Shown here: positions 25,536-33,787 of the stretch, one piece after another
Layout: every line of letters begins with the position of its first letter
Position numbering within the stretch: the stretch's first letter is position 1
Position numbers and translations under genes: made by a program
Notes under the pieces: generated by a model
What the model saw: the letters and a program-made list of their open reading frames with translations, nothing else
Database searches by the model: none
Told to the model about the DNA's origin: nothing
Assembly: GCA_938015875.1 (NCBI GenBank)
Contig: CALLXE010000008.1
Location: 1 to 41,369 of the forward strand
From: an uncultured Robiginitomaculum sp.
GTDB lineage: Bacteria > Pseudomonadota > Alphaproteobacteria > Caulobacterales > Maricaulaceae
Direction: 5' to 3'
DNA length: 41,369 nucleotides

Positions 25536-25553
25536 GGTTAATGAATATTAACC
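25536..25553. promoter_or_regulatory. Palindromic CtrA-like box (TTAA-N6-TTAACC)
   Basis: GGTTAAT (25536-25542) and ATTAACC (25547-25553) are exact inverted repeats around GAAT. The two TTAA half-sites are 6 bp apart, one less than the classical CtrA spacing of 7. It lies about 35 bp upstream of the PAS_5 start, in promoter range. CtrA binding is plausible, but a different dimeric regulator is also possible. Confidence 0.45.
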
Positions 25554-25586
25554 CTTCGACGCATTAAAGCGATGTCGGAGGGATTT

Positions 25587-26096
25587 ATGATTTCGGGAAA
25601 CGCCTTACGGCATCAAATGATACTGCCGGAGCAGCAAGCTGTTTTTGATTATTGGCGCTCTAAATGCCGGGGCGGGGCGCTGCCGACCCGTGGCGATATC
25701 GATCCCTCTGAACTCGCGCCTTACCTGCCGACGGTCTCTTTGTTGGATGTCAAAGATGACGGCCTTAAGAACACCTTTCAATTTCGCCTCGCCGGCACCG
25801 GTCTTTATGACGTTTACAGCCGCGAAATCACCGGGAGCCGCTTGACTGACCTTCCGCCCGGCAGTCGCCGGGACTACTGGGACCGTGTGCTCAACAGAGT
25901 CGTCGCGCGCGGCAAACCATCTGCCGGCGCAATGCGCTCAGCCATAAGCGGCAGAACCCATATCGCGCAGTTTTGGGTGCGGTTGCCGCTGTCGACAGAC
26001 GGAAAAACTGTCTCCATGATCCTTGGTTTTGATAAGTTCGTGAAATTGTCAGAAGTCGAGCTCTCCGAGAGCGCAAACGCCAAAATACCTGCATAA
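25587..26096 (+). CDS. PAS_5 family (PAS-like) protein
   Basis: A 169-residue soluble protein matching the alphaproteobacterial PAS_5 family: an N-terminal FDYWRSKCRGGALPTRGDIDP and LAPYLPTVSLLDV, then the PAS fold with FQFRLAGTGLYDVYSREITGSRLTDL. There is no attached output domain, as is usual for this family. Its ligand and partner are unknown. The start at 25587 has GGAGG with 5-bp spacing; the earlier ATG 25572 has no such site. A CtrA-like palindrome lies upstream. Confidence 0.85.
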   Translation: MISGNALRHQMILPEQQAVFDYWRSKCRGGALPTRGDIDPSELAPYLPTVSLLDVKDDGLKNTFQFRLAGTGLYDVYSREITGSRLTDLPPGSRRDYWDRVLNRVVARGKPSAGAMRSAISGRTHIAQFWVRLPLSTDGKTVSMILGFDKFVKLSEVELSESANAKIPA

Positions 26097-26115
26097 AACA
26101 AGCCTTTATATTAGG

Positions 26116-26132
26116 GTTAACCCTGTCTTAAG
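26116..26132 (-). promoter_or_regulatory. Full-consensus CtrA box TTAA-N7-TTAAC
   Basis: On the minus strand the sequence reads TTAA-GACAGGG-TTAAC (26131 down to 26116), an exact match to the CtrA consensus TTAA-N7-TTAAC. It sits about 100 bp upstream of the DnaA-domain-IV-like gene and 20 bp after the PAS_5 stop codon. Confidence 0.6.
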
Positions 26133-26230
26133 TCATGCAACCTATAGTTTATAATAAATAATTATAGGAATTTAATCCTCTTTTTGAATAATGCTGTTAT
26201 AGTCGGCTTATGTCAAATCGGGGTAAATAT

Positions 26231-26584
26231 ATGCAGGCTGAGAAATACATTAAAAGCGATCTTGCGCGGGCGAGACTTGTGATGGCGGCTGTTTCGCTTG
26301 AGTTTGGTGTTCCTGACATCGAAGTTTGGTCGCAAACCAAAGGTGACTCGCGCAGCAGCTTTGCCCGTCAAATCGGAATGTATCTCACTCATATCGTTTT
26401 TGAAATTAATCTGTCCCGTGTTGCCCGTACATTTAATCGTGATCGCAGTACAGCCAGCCATGCGTGCAGGGTCGTCGAAGAATCCCGTGATGACGAATTA
26501 ATTGATGACAAGCTGACCCGCCTCGAAGCGTTCTTGGAGCGCGCCCCTCATCCTGCCCCGGAGTTTAATTATGACCCTGCATAA
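26231..26584 (+). CDS. Helix-turn-helix protein resembling DnaA domain IV
   Basis: A 117-residue protein that looks like an isolated DnaA C-terminal (Bac_DnaA_C) DNA-binding domain. SSFARQIGMYLTHIVFEINLSRVARTFNRDRSTASHACRVVEE parallels the DnaA signature region, in which the R-D-x-(S/T)-T-x-x-H-A motif reads DnaA boxes. The N-terminal 30 residues are helical and no AAA+ domain is present. It could bind DnaA-box-like sites as a replication or transcription modulator. The start is uncertain: ATG 26210 has no ribosome site, while ATG 26231 follows GGGG at 26219-26222. It overlaps the next gene by 14 bp. Confidence 0.85.
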   Translation: MQAEKYIKSDLARARLVMAAVSLEFGVPDIEVWSQTKGDSRSSFARQIGMYLTHIVFEINLSRVARTFNRDRSTASHACRVVEESRDDELIDDKLTRLEAFLERAPHPAPEFNYDPA

Positions 26585-27344
26585 TCCTAAATTATTGTCG
26601 CGATTGGCAGAAAAAAAAGCGCTGATCATAGAAGATGTGCGCGCCGGCTGCACGACATATGCAGCCTATCCCGGTGGGGACCGGCGGTGCCGTCCGATCA
26701 GCTGGATCAGCAAAGATGTGTTTTCCCGCTGGCTCTCTGATGGCGTCATTGTCCCCAGGGGCAAAGGCTTTGAAGTTTCTGAAAGCGCGGGTCTTCGCGC
26801 CGGATCGGGCGCCCCTCATCGCAAAATGGTGCGCGAAACGATAAGCGGTGAAGACGGCGTGTTTCGTCCTGCATCGGTCAATTTGAATACGCGGTCAGTT
26901 CTGCGCTCTTTGGCGCAACGGCTTGATAAAGCCGGAGATCCGTTTCTTAACGCCGCAGAGCTCAGTGCCGGGGAGCAGTTTTCCAAAGACTACGCCCGGG
27001 CAAATTACGGCAAAACGCAAACACAAAATTATGCCGCTGCCGGAAGTGATAGGCGCCGTGCTAACACAGCCGAAGATGCCATCATTGCAGCCATAGACAG
27101 CGAGAAACGCATTACGGCTGCGATTGATTATGTCGGGCCGGGGCTAAGCCGCGCGGTGATATCAATTTGCGGTAAAGATATGGGACTGGAAGAAATGGAG
27201 CGCATGGAAGGTTGGACCCGGCGCTCGGGCCGCACTGTATTGAAATTGGCTTTGCAACGCTTATCGGAATTTTACGGCACGACGCCGGGTGTATATGCAC
27301 CGCGTCACCACGGCTATTCAGATAAGGTGCGTGCGTCGCTTTGA
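26571..27344 (+). CDS. DUF6456 domain-containing protein
   Basis: A 257-residue soluble protein of the alphaproteobacterial DUF6456 family. The N-terminal part resembles a winged-helix segment (CRPISWISKDVFSRWLSDGVIVPRGKGFEVSESG-like). The C-terminal half has the family pattern, AQRLDKAGDPFLNAAELSAGEQFSKDYARA and RITAAIDYVGPGLSRAVISICGKDMGLEEMERMEGWTRRSGRTVLKLALQRL. The function is unknown. The strong GGAG site and the overlap with the DnaA-like HTH gene indicate an operon, and this gene pair recurs in the class. Its 3' end overlaps convergent sufE by 31 bp. Confidence 0.85.
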   Translation: MTLHNPKLLSRLAEKKALIIEDVRAGCTTYAAYPGGDRRCRPISWISKDVFSRWLSDGVIVPRGKGFEVSESAGLRAGSGAPHRKMVRETISGEDGVFRPASVNLNTRSVLRSLAQRLDKAGDPFLNAAELSAGEQFSKDYARANYGKTQTQNYAAAGSDRRRANTAEDAIIAAIDSEKRITAAIDYVGPGLSRAVISICGKDMGLEEMERMEGWTRRSGRTVLKLALQRLSEFYGTTPGVYAPRHHGYSDKVRASL

Positions 27345-27733
27345 ATCCGAGCGACCATGGCTGCCAGCCCATTGCTGCGTTGCATGGACAAATGCTCTGC
27401 CAGCCCCAGATCTGAAAACACGGATTTGGCATCAATGGCGAGGATATCTTCGGGTGTTTGGTCCGAGAAAAGCGCAAGCGTTACCGCGACCAAGCCTTTA
27501 ACGATGTGGGCGTCGCTGTCGCCGCGATATGATAATGTGCCATTATCGTTTTGCAATTTCACCAACCAGACCTGAGAGACGCAGCCTTTAACCTTCGTCA
27601 CCTCATTGCGCTCTGCGGGGTCAAGGGGCGGAAGGGCTTTGCCCAGTTCGATCACATGGACATAGCGGTCCTCCCAATCGTCAAGAAAAGCAAAGTCGTC
27701 CACGAGGTCTTGGATGTGCGGGGCGTGTGTCAT
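27314..27733 (-). CDS. sufE: SufE family sulfur-transfer protein
   Basis: A 139-residue soluble protein of the SufE family, which accepts the persulfide sulfur from the cysteine desulfurase SufS for Fe-S cluster assembly. The acceptor is C51 in VTKVKGCVSQVWLV. Other family signs are LDDWEDRYVHVIELGKALPPLD and the C-terminal AMVARIQ. The gene is away from any suf operon, which is common for SufE in alphaproteobacteria. Its 3' end overlaps the convergent DUF6456 gene by 31 bp. Confidence 0.94.
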   Translation of the reverse strand: MTHAPHIQDLVDDFAFLDDWEDRYVHVIELGKALPPLDPAERNEVTKVKGCVSQVWLVKLQNDNGTLSYRGDSDAHIVKGLVAVTLALFSDQTPEDILAIDAKSVFSDLGLAEHLSMQRSNGLAAMVARIQSDARTLSE

Positions 27734-27771
27734 GAGCGTGACTTAAGAAGCCCGCCCTATGAGTACAAGGC

Positions 27772-28836
27772 CTAATAGCCTGCTTTGACCAAACAGTCGC
27801 TGCCATCGGTTAATTGATGCTCTGCAATGCAATAGGCGTCTTCGTATTTGTAGTGTCCCGCGGCAAGGCATTGCTCCGTGTGAAGGCGCGCCCATTTCGT
27901 GCACTGATTGAGGCTTGGCGTGGTCATGTAATTTGCGATCCACGCAGAGCTTTTACTGTCCGTGGCGCCCAAAACATCCAAAGCGCCAAGGGTCAGCGCC
28001 CGTTTCATCCGTTTGTTCATTTGCGGGTTACCGCCTGTCATGACGCCGCCTTTACCGAAGGCGCGCCAAAATGCTTCCGTGCGCTGCGGCCCGTCAAAAT
28101 CGCGGCTGCTGACCGCACCGGCGGCCGCAATGTTGCGCTGTGAATTGCTGTCAATAGACGCCAAAACATTGCGTGAGGCTTTAAGCGCAGCAATGCGCTC
28201 TTTTCGCGAATCTGCCCGCTGCTTTTTCCATGCCGGGTTCTTTTGAAGGCTGTAAGATTGAGACTTCAGTTGCACGCCGGCGCTGCGAATAATTGAAATA
28301 TCCTCGCTCCACGCGGCTGAAATGTCGGCGGCGGCGGCGTAAGATCCGCTGAATTGAGTGGCATAATCCGCGCCTGCGTAAAGCTGATAAACAACGCTGT
28401 CCAGACCTTGGCTTTGCGCGGCGTCAAGAACACTGTCTACAAATTGCGTGTTTTGCGTTGCTATTAATGCGCCATAGCTTGTCATGCCGGCCCCCAATAT
28501 CGGAGAGTACATAACGGTTAAATCATCCATCATGCGATTGAGGTCGTTCTTATCATTAATGGGGTAGGCGGCGGCACGGGCAACCCGGCGCATAATGCCG
28601 GCGTGAGACGCAGCGCTGCGAACCAAAGCTTCACTCATCCGCACTTCCGGCGCGCGGGCGGGAAGTGATAATGGCTGCTGCGCAGGGGCAGGAGGCGGAG
28701 CCTGCACGATAACGGGCGCGGGAGCCGGCGCGGGGGCGACAATAACGGGCTGCGGTGCAGACGTCGTCGCGCAAGCTGCCATTAATGCTGCGATCCCTAT
28801 CAGCATCGAAGGCGTCAAAATCCGTAATGTTTGCAT
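27772..28836 (-). CDS. Predicted lipoprotein of unknown function, Cys-containing C-terminus
   Basis: A 354-residue protein with a hydrophobic signal sequence ending in the lipobox-like LMAAC (C22), followed by a Pro/Ala/Val-rich linker (about 28-65) suited to crossing the periplasm. The rest is helical, with no domain I recognise. The C-terminal 50 residues contain four cysteines (QCTKW, EQCLAAG, AYCIAEH and SDCLVKAGY), probably forming two disulfides. The start has AAAGGT upstream. A 242-bp intergenic region with no obvious features separates it from the divergent histidine kinase. Confidence 0.82.
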   Translation of the reverse strand: MQTLRILTPSMLIGIAALMAACATTSAPQPVIVAPAPAPAPVIVQAPPPAPAQQPLSLPARAPEVRMSEALVRSAASHAGIMRRVARAAAYPINDKNDLNRMMDDLTVMYSPILGAGMTSYGALIATQNTQFVDSVLDAAQSQGLDSVVYQLYAGADYATQFSGSYAAAADISAAWSEDISIIRSAGVQLKSQSYSLQKNPAWKKQRADSRKERIAALKASRNVLASIDSNSQRNIAAAGAVSSRDFDGPQRTEAFWRAFGKGGVMTGGNPQMNKRMKRALTLGALDVLGATDSKSSAWIANYMTTPSLNQCTKWARLHTEQCLAAGHYKYEDAYCIAEHQLTDGSDCLVKAGY

Positions 28837-29078
28837 GTCGTTACCTTTATTGCAGTGCCTCCCCGGCCCAATACTGGTATGCAGGTTTATTATCGGGCGA
28901 AAGTCTTAATATCATCTTTCCCTGATGCGGTGTTTGTGTTGGGTGTATTTTTTATCCCCGTATATGCCATTGCGCGAATTTGCTCGCGAAACGTAGCGCT
29001 AACCCGCTATATGTTAACGTCAACAAGCTCTGATTTTCACAGGGTACATTAGCAATGTTGCTAAAATGAAAGCGGTTT

Positions 29079-30737
29079 ATGGCTTTATCTGAAACAGACT
29101 TATCCTTGCGCAATGGCGGTCCTGCTTACGGGCTTCGTCTGATCAGTTTTATTTGGATCATTGCCGTTATTGCCGCCGTTATTGCCGCGGTCATGAGCGG
29201 GGCTTCCGTACAGGATTTGGTAGTTGGGGCAAGCGCTGCAACAGCGCCGGCGATTCTGGGCTTTATCCTTGCGCCTTACAGCGACAGGGAGTGGGCGCGC
29301 GTCGGCATTATATTTTCCTGGACGGCCTTGGCGGTGACCGCAACATTGGCGATCGCATTTTTGCCGATGGCATTTTTGTTTTTGTGCGCGCCTGCAGCGG
29401 CCGTTTTGTTTAAGCGCGAAATGGTGATTGAAGCCATGGTGTTGTCCGCGATTGCTGCCGGTGCCGTTTGGTACGCGTCGCGATGGGGTTTGAATACCGG
29501 CCTTGACGCCGGTCTGCCGCTGTCAGATTGGGCCAAAACGGCCGGTCCGGCGGCGACGATTGTTTTTATGGTAGCGTCTATGTTTGCCGTCAGCGGGCGC
29601 AGCGAGGCGCAAAGCGGGGGGGCTGTGACGCCTGCGCTCGCGGCAAATGATACAGCGCCGGCAGTCGACAGCTTTGATGATTTGGCGGCGCCTGTTTTGC
29701 GCGTTGATGAAGAAGGCTTGATCCTTGCCGGAACGCAGGCCGCCGCCGCGCTTATTCAATTAAAACCCGGTAAGCGTTATGATATCAATGAAGTCATGGG
29801 CTTTGCGCCCGGCATTCAGATGACGCCCCGTGACCTTATTTCCGCTTCCATTATTTCCGGCGCTGTTCGCGAAATGCATGCGGGAATACTGCCTAATCCT
29901 GACGGAATATTTGATAAGAAAATCTCTGTGTTTCCCCGGGGTGATATGGCGGACATTTTAATTACGAATATTGCCGGCGAAGTTTCAGAGCTTGCCGCCC
30001 TCAAAGATATGCGCGTGCAAGCCGACAAAGATGCTGACAGCAAAACTCTGTTTTTTGCAGGCGTCAGCCATGAACTTCGGACGCCTCTGAACGCGATTAT
30101 AGGATTTTCCGATATGATGCGTTCACGGCTTTTCGGGCCGCTCCCGGGAAAGTATTCTGAATATGCCGACCTGATCCATGACAGCGGTCAGCACATGCTT
30201 GATCTGATCGGCGATGTCTTGGACATGTCAAAGATTGAGGCCGGGAAGTATGAACTGTCTTACGATGATTTTGACGCTGCTGATGTTGCGCGTTCAGGCA
30301 TGAAAATGATCCGGCCGTCGGCAGATGCTGCCGAAGTGATACTGGACGCGGATATTGATGACAGCCTGCCGATTATGGTTCGGGCTGACCGCAGGGCTAT
30401 GCGCCAAATCATTCTGAACCTGCTCAGTAATGCGGTGAAGTTTACGCCCAAGGGCGGACGAATTACGACGAGCGTGGCCCGCGTCGGGAGCAATATTCGC
30501 ATAAGCGTCGAAGATACAGGCTCAGGTATGAGCCGTGAAGAACTGTCTATTGCGGGCACGGCCTATGTTCAGGGCAAGGGCGGTAAAGACAGCGCGGCTC
30601 GCGGAACGGGCTTGGGGCTGTCCTTGGTTAAATCTTTGACCGAGCTTCACGGCGGTCAATTTGAAATCGACAGCGCGCCCGGTCAAGGCACAACGGCAAC
30701 AGTGACCCTGCCGGCCGGTGACATTGCCGCTGACTAG
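29079..30737 (+). CDS. Membrane sensor histidine kinase, DivJ/PleC-like
   Basis: A 552-residue kinase. The N-terminal 170 residues contain about six membrane helices, with little periplasmic loop. A PAS-like linker (about 195-305) is followed by the dimerisation/phosphoacceptor domain with H331 in FFAGVSHELRTPLNAIIGFSDMM and by a HATPase domain with LLSNAVKFTP, DTGSGM and GTGLGLSLV. The H-box wording and the six-helix front resemble Caulobacter DivJ/PleC-type kinases that act on DivK. This assignment is tentative, and no response regulator lies nearby. It converges with the BcsB-like gene, overlapping by 4 bp. Confidence 0.88.
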   Translation: MALSETDLSLRNGGPAYGLRLISFIWIIAVIAAVIAAVMSGASVQDLVVGASAATAPAILGFILAPYSDREWARVGIIFSWTALAVTATLAIAFLPMAFLFLCAPAAAVLFKREMVIEAMVLSAIAAGAVWYASRWGLNTGLDAGLPLSDWAKTAGPAATIVFMVASMFAVSGRSEAQSGGAVTPALAANDTAPAVDSFDDLAAPVLRVDEEGLILAGTQAAAALIQLKPGKRYDINEVMGFAPGIQMTPRDLISASIISGAVREMHAGILPNPDGIFDKKISVFPRGDMADILITNIAGEVSELAALKDMRVQADKDADSKTLFFAGVSHELRTPLNAIIGFSDMMRSRLFGPLPGKYSEYADLIHDSGQHMLDLIGDVLDMSKIEAGKYELSYDDFDAADVARSGMKMIRPSADAAEVILDADIDDSLPIMVRADRRAMRQIILNLLSNAVKFTPKGGRITTSVARVGSNIRISVEDTGSGMSREELSIAGTAYVQGKGGKDSAARGTGLGLSLVKSLTELHGGQFEIDSAPGQGTTATVTLPAGDIAAD

Positions 30738-33280
30738 CCTATCTTTTTATTTGATGACGACGGTGCAGCAAGGCCAAGCAACATCAAGGCCATTAGGGCG
30801 ACCAGTAAGATCAGTAACCCTTTGGACGTGAAATCACCGCTAAGCATGGCTGTGATGCCTTGCTTGAAATCCGTGCCTGTCTTGGCCTGCGGCATAGCCG
30901 AAATTTTCACGGCCGGCGTTTTACCGAGAAGCGCTTTCGTTTTTGTTTCAACATTGGCTTTGAAATAAGCGGGGCTGAACGTTGACCAATCAAGCCATTG
31001 CGCGAGGGTGTTTTTGTTCGACGAGGCGGAAATTGCGGGCGCCGCAATCGCAGGGGACGTCCGGCCGCGCAAGACAGCCGGGCGATAGACTGCCTTTGTA
31101 ATGATGGGCGCAGGCGCCGTTTTTTGTTGCCGCAAAACCGGAGCCATCGGCCGGACTTGAGTTTTGGCTTGCAGTGTCGACTCTGATGATTTCAGCGCCG
31201 GCTTCATGGCAACTAAAGCGCTGAGCGTCGAGGCAAACCGGTCGCGAGCAGCGGCATTAAAATCACCAACGACCTGTGCAATATTGTTGCCTGAGCGAGC
31301 GCCGGGGCGCGCGATAAGGCGCGAATCCGCAGTTTGCAGCAAAGTCACCGCAGTGCGGTCCCAGCGCGCAACGCCGCCGGATAAATTGGACCAGTTCGGA
31401 TCTTGTACCAATGCATTGGCAAGACCCGCGAAATCGCGGGGGCGCGGGGTAGAGATTACCCCAATTGCAGAGCCGCTCTTTTGTCCTGCATAGACAGCAG
31501 CGATACCGGCCGCGCCGGTGCGCGGGGCGGTATTAATTTTGCGCGCCGCAAGGGCAAACGCTTGATCCGCATTAGCGCCGGCAACTTTTGCGCGGGCAGT
31601 CTGTGCGGCAGGAACAGGGAGGCGGCCTCGCATCGCATCTTGGAAAGCGCGCGGCGCTCCCGACAGCATAGCTAATTTCGATGTCGGCAACGGACCGAGA
31701 ACAAGCGCGTTACGGCTGCTATCAAGGCTCTCGGGGGCGCGGGTTAAAAAGCGCGCGGCGGTCCAGCCCTCGCCGGATGTTTGGGCTGCTTTCGCCAGGA
31801 TTTTAAGGGCGGCTGCGCGGTCGGCCTCGCCGCCTGTAAAATATACATCTGTCAGGCCGGCTGCGGCGTCAGAAAATGGCGCGCCTGCGGCGGCAAAGCT
31901 GCCCAAATCTAACAGGCCGCTTTCGGGCGTCTCTATAAGGAGAGCCGAATTTGTTGTCACCAAAAGCTGTGGGGGCAGCAGGCTTGCGGCTGTGCAGGCC
32001 TCGCCGGCGATTAAATCGGGCGTAACTGTGATAACGTTTTTCCCTGACAGAAGACTGCCGGCCGGAAACGGAAAGGCTACGATTTTGCTGATTTTATCCA
32101 TCTTCGTATAGCCCAGAGGGGCGCCGTTCAGCGCGACAGAGACGCGCGATCCATCGGCGATATCAGATGATTTGGATAGGCCGAGACGAAGTTCTCCCGT
32201 AGACATTTGCGCGTTTTGAACCTTAAACGTGAGTTTTTCAGGTGCAGGGTTCAGCCCGCTGCTAAAATTGCTTGCGCCTAAATCTGTCCAAGAGCGACGA
32301 CCCTTGACCGGGGTTGCTGTTTCGTAAGAGAACGGCATTTGGACGCTCATTTGCGACAGAGACACGCGGGCACGGCGAGAGCGCGGCAAATGAGCATATG
32401 CAAAGCTCTGAACCAGCGCTTTTAAATCGGCTTGATTATCTGCGGTAATAATGATCTGAGGCCGTCGAGACACGGACTGTATTCCGATAACCGGGTTCTC
32501 ATCTGCAATAATCTCGGAGCTTTTGATAAGACGCCCCAATTGCGCACGCGTACCGACATATATTTTTAAATCGGCATGGCTGTCTCTCAATTTAAATGTC
32601 GGAATATCTTTAACTCGCAGGCCGATGGCCTGGGCCGCTAGAGCTTCCAAAGCGGCTTTGTCATCGCCTTTGGCAATAATGGCGACGGTTCGCGGCGCTG
32701 TCATGGGGTGGGCCAAACGTGGCTCTATATGCGCGATTTGATAGCCTGCACCTTTGGAACGAACGTCAGCCGAGATACGGCTGCTTTCCAAATCAATGAC
32801 CCATTTTCCGTGATTTTTATCAGAGCATATGCCCGCCTCTGCGCCTGTATAGGTCAGGCTGACTGTATTGTTTTGACTGCGAACCCGCGCGCCGGATAAT
32901 GCAATTTCGGCGGAAAAACCATTGCCGCGACTGTTAATCGGGACGGGTTTGCCGGAATTGAACCGAACCATAATCGTTGCGTTTCCGTCAATATTGCCCT
33001 GCGGCAGCGCTCTGATTTTAAGGCGAATATCTGAGGCGTAATCACCGGCAGGAATATCGAAAGTAAACTCTGCTTTGCCGGTGGCATGGTCCAGTATAAG
33101 CTCGTCTTTGCCGGTAATGTCTTTTAGTGAGGCAGACAACTTTTGCGTTTTCGCGGTGGACAAATCTGTGGTCGGGACGACAGCTGCGTGTACGCCGGGC
33201 GCTGTAAACGTCACGAAAATAACCGCCATGACAGCGGTTAACGCCGCGCCGAGACTTGAAATTTGCTTATAATGGAACAT
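30734..33280 (-). CDS. BcsB-like periplasmic polysaccharide-synthase partner
   Basis: An 848-residue exported protein with BcsB-like layout: signal peptide (1-32, ending GVHA), a beta-rich carbohydrate-binding-like domain (about 45-165), a ferredoxin-like domain (about 180-285), a second beta-rich domain (ELRLGLSKSSDIADGSRVSVALNGAPLG), a second ferredoxin-like part, a long Ala/Pro/Lys linker and a C-terminal membrane helix (about 822-840). BcsB partners the cellulose synthase BcsA at the inner membrane. No BcsA gene occurs in this window, so it may serve a remote synthase. ATG 33280 with AAGG upstream is chosen; a TTG start at 33319 is unlikely. Confidence 0.7.
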   Translation of the reverse strand: MFHYKQISSLGAALTAVMAVIFVTFTAPGVHAAVVPTTDLSTAKTQKLSASLKDITGKDELILDHATGKAEFTFDIPAGDYASDIRLKIRALPQGNIDGNATIMVRFNSGKPVPINSRGNGFSAEIALSGARVRSQNNTVSLTYTGAEAGICSDKNHGKWVIDLESSRISADVRSKGAGYQIAHIEPRLAHPMTAPRTVAIIAKGDDKAALEALAAQAIGLRVKDIPTFKLRDSHADLKIYVGTRAQLGRLIKSSEIIADENPVIGIQSVSRRPQIIITADNQADLKALVQSFAYAHLPRSRRARVSLSQMSVQMPFSYETATPVKGRRSWTDLGASNFSSGLNPAPEKLTFKVQNAQMSTGELRLGLSKSSDIADGSRVSVALNGAPLGYTKMDKISKIVAFPFPAGSLLSGKNVITVTPDLIAGEACTAASLLPPQLLVTTNSALLIETPESGLLDLGSFAAAGAPFSDAAAGLTDVYFTGGEADRAAALKILAKAAQTSGEGWTAARFLTRAPESLDSSRNALVLGPLPTSKLAMLSGAPRAFQDAMRGRLPVPAAQTARAKVAGANADQAFALAARKINTAPRTGAAGIAAVYAGQKSGSAIGVISTPRPRDFAGLANALVQDPNWSNLSGGVARWDRTAVTLLQTADSRLIARPGARSGNNIAQVVGDFNAAARDRFASTLSALVAMKPALKSSESTLQAKTQVRPMAPVLRQQKTAPAPIITKAVYRPAVLRGRTSPAIAAPAISASSNKNTLAQWLDWSTFSPAYFKANVETKTKALLGKTPAVKISAMPQAKTGTDFKQGITAMLSGDFTSKGLLILLVALMALMLLGLAAPSSSNKKIG

Positions 33281-33363
33281 GTTTGAGGCCTTATGTTTAA
33301 TCAAAGACAAACATTGCAAGGCGAGTGCCGGGTCGGCGATTTGCTCGCGTCTCGGGCGAAAAA

Positions 33364-33714
33364 ATGCAGATTGACAGAATGATGAGCCCGCGTATCAAAA
33401 CGCATATTTGGGTTTCGGCTCTCATCCGGCGCGTCCAAGCGGGCGGTGCATTTGTATATGTGGCTCAGAAAGGCGATATTGACAGCGGGATTGCCCTTTT
33501 AAAGGTCTGTACCATGGACGGGCAGGCTGCGCTTTATGCCCCTGAACGCAGTTTTGACGGAGAAAGCGGCTACCGCATAATCGCAGAGGGGCCGGAGCGT
33601 CACATTGATGAGAAAATCAGAGGCCGCGCGCGTTTTGACCCTGATCTTTGGGCCATAGAGATCGAAGACCGCAAGGGCCGTCATTTTTTGACAGAAAAGG
33701 TTTTTCAGGATTGA
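33364..33714 (+). CDS. DUF1491 family protein
   Basis: A 116-residue soluble protein matching the alphaproteobacterial DUF1491 family: IKTHIWVSALIRRVQAGGAFVYVAQKGDIDSGIALLKV, then AALYAPERSF and a C-terminal DPDLWAIEIEDRKGRHFL. The function is unknown. The ATG at 33364 (or 33382, MMSP) is preferred over an upstream GTG at 33325, which lacks family resemblance. It is divergent from the BcsB-like gene and ends 73 bp before the sulfatase fusion. Confidence 0.87.
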   Translation: MQIDRMMSPRIKTHIWVSALIRRVQAGGAFVYVAQKGDIDSGIALLKVCTMDGQAALYAPERSFDGESGYRIIAEGPERHIDEKIRGRARFDPDLWAIEIEDRKGRHFLTEKVFQD

Positions 33715-33787
33715 TTTGCAACACGCCGACAGATTTTCTGCACGCAGGCGTTTAAGCGTTAATTACCACTTGCTTCAGGATTATATT

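Noticed and set aside
26157-26190. AT-rich stretch before the DnaA-like HTH gene as a replication origin
   Set aside because: No cluster of DnaA boxes is visible and the AT-rich part is short; a promoter region is a simpler reading.
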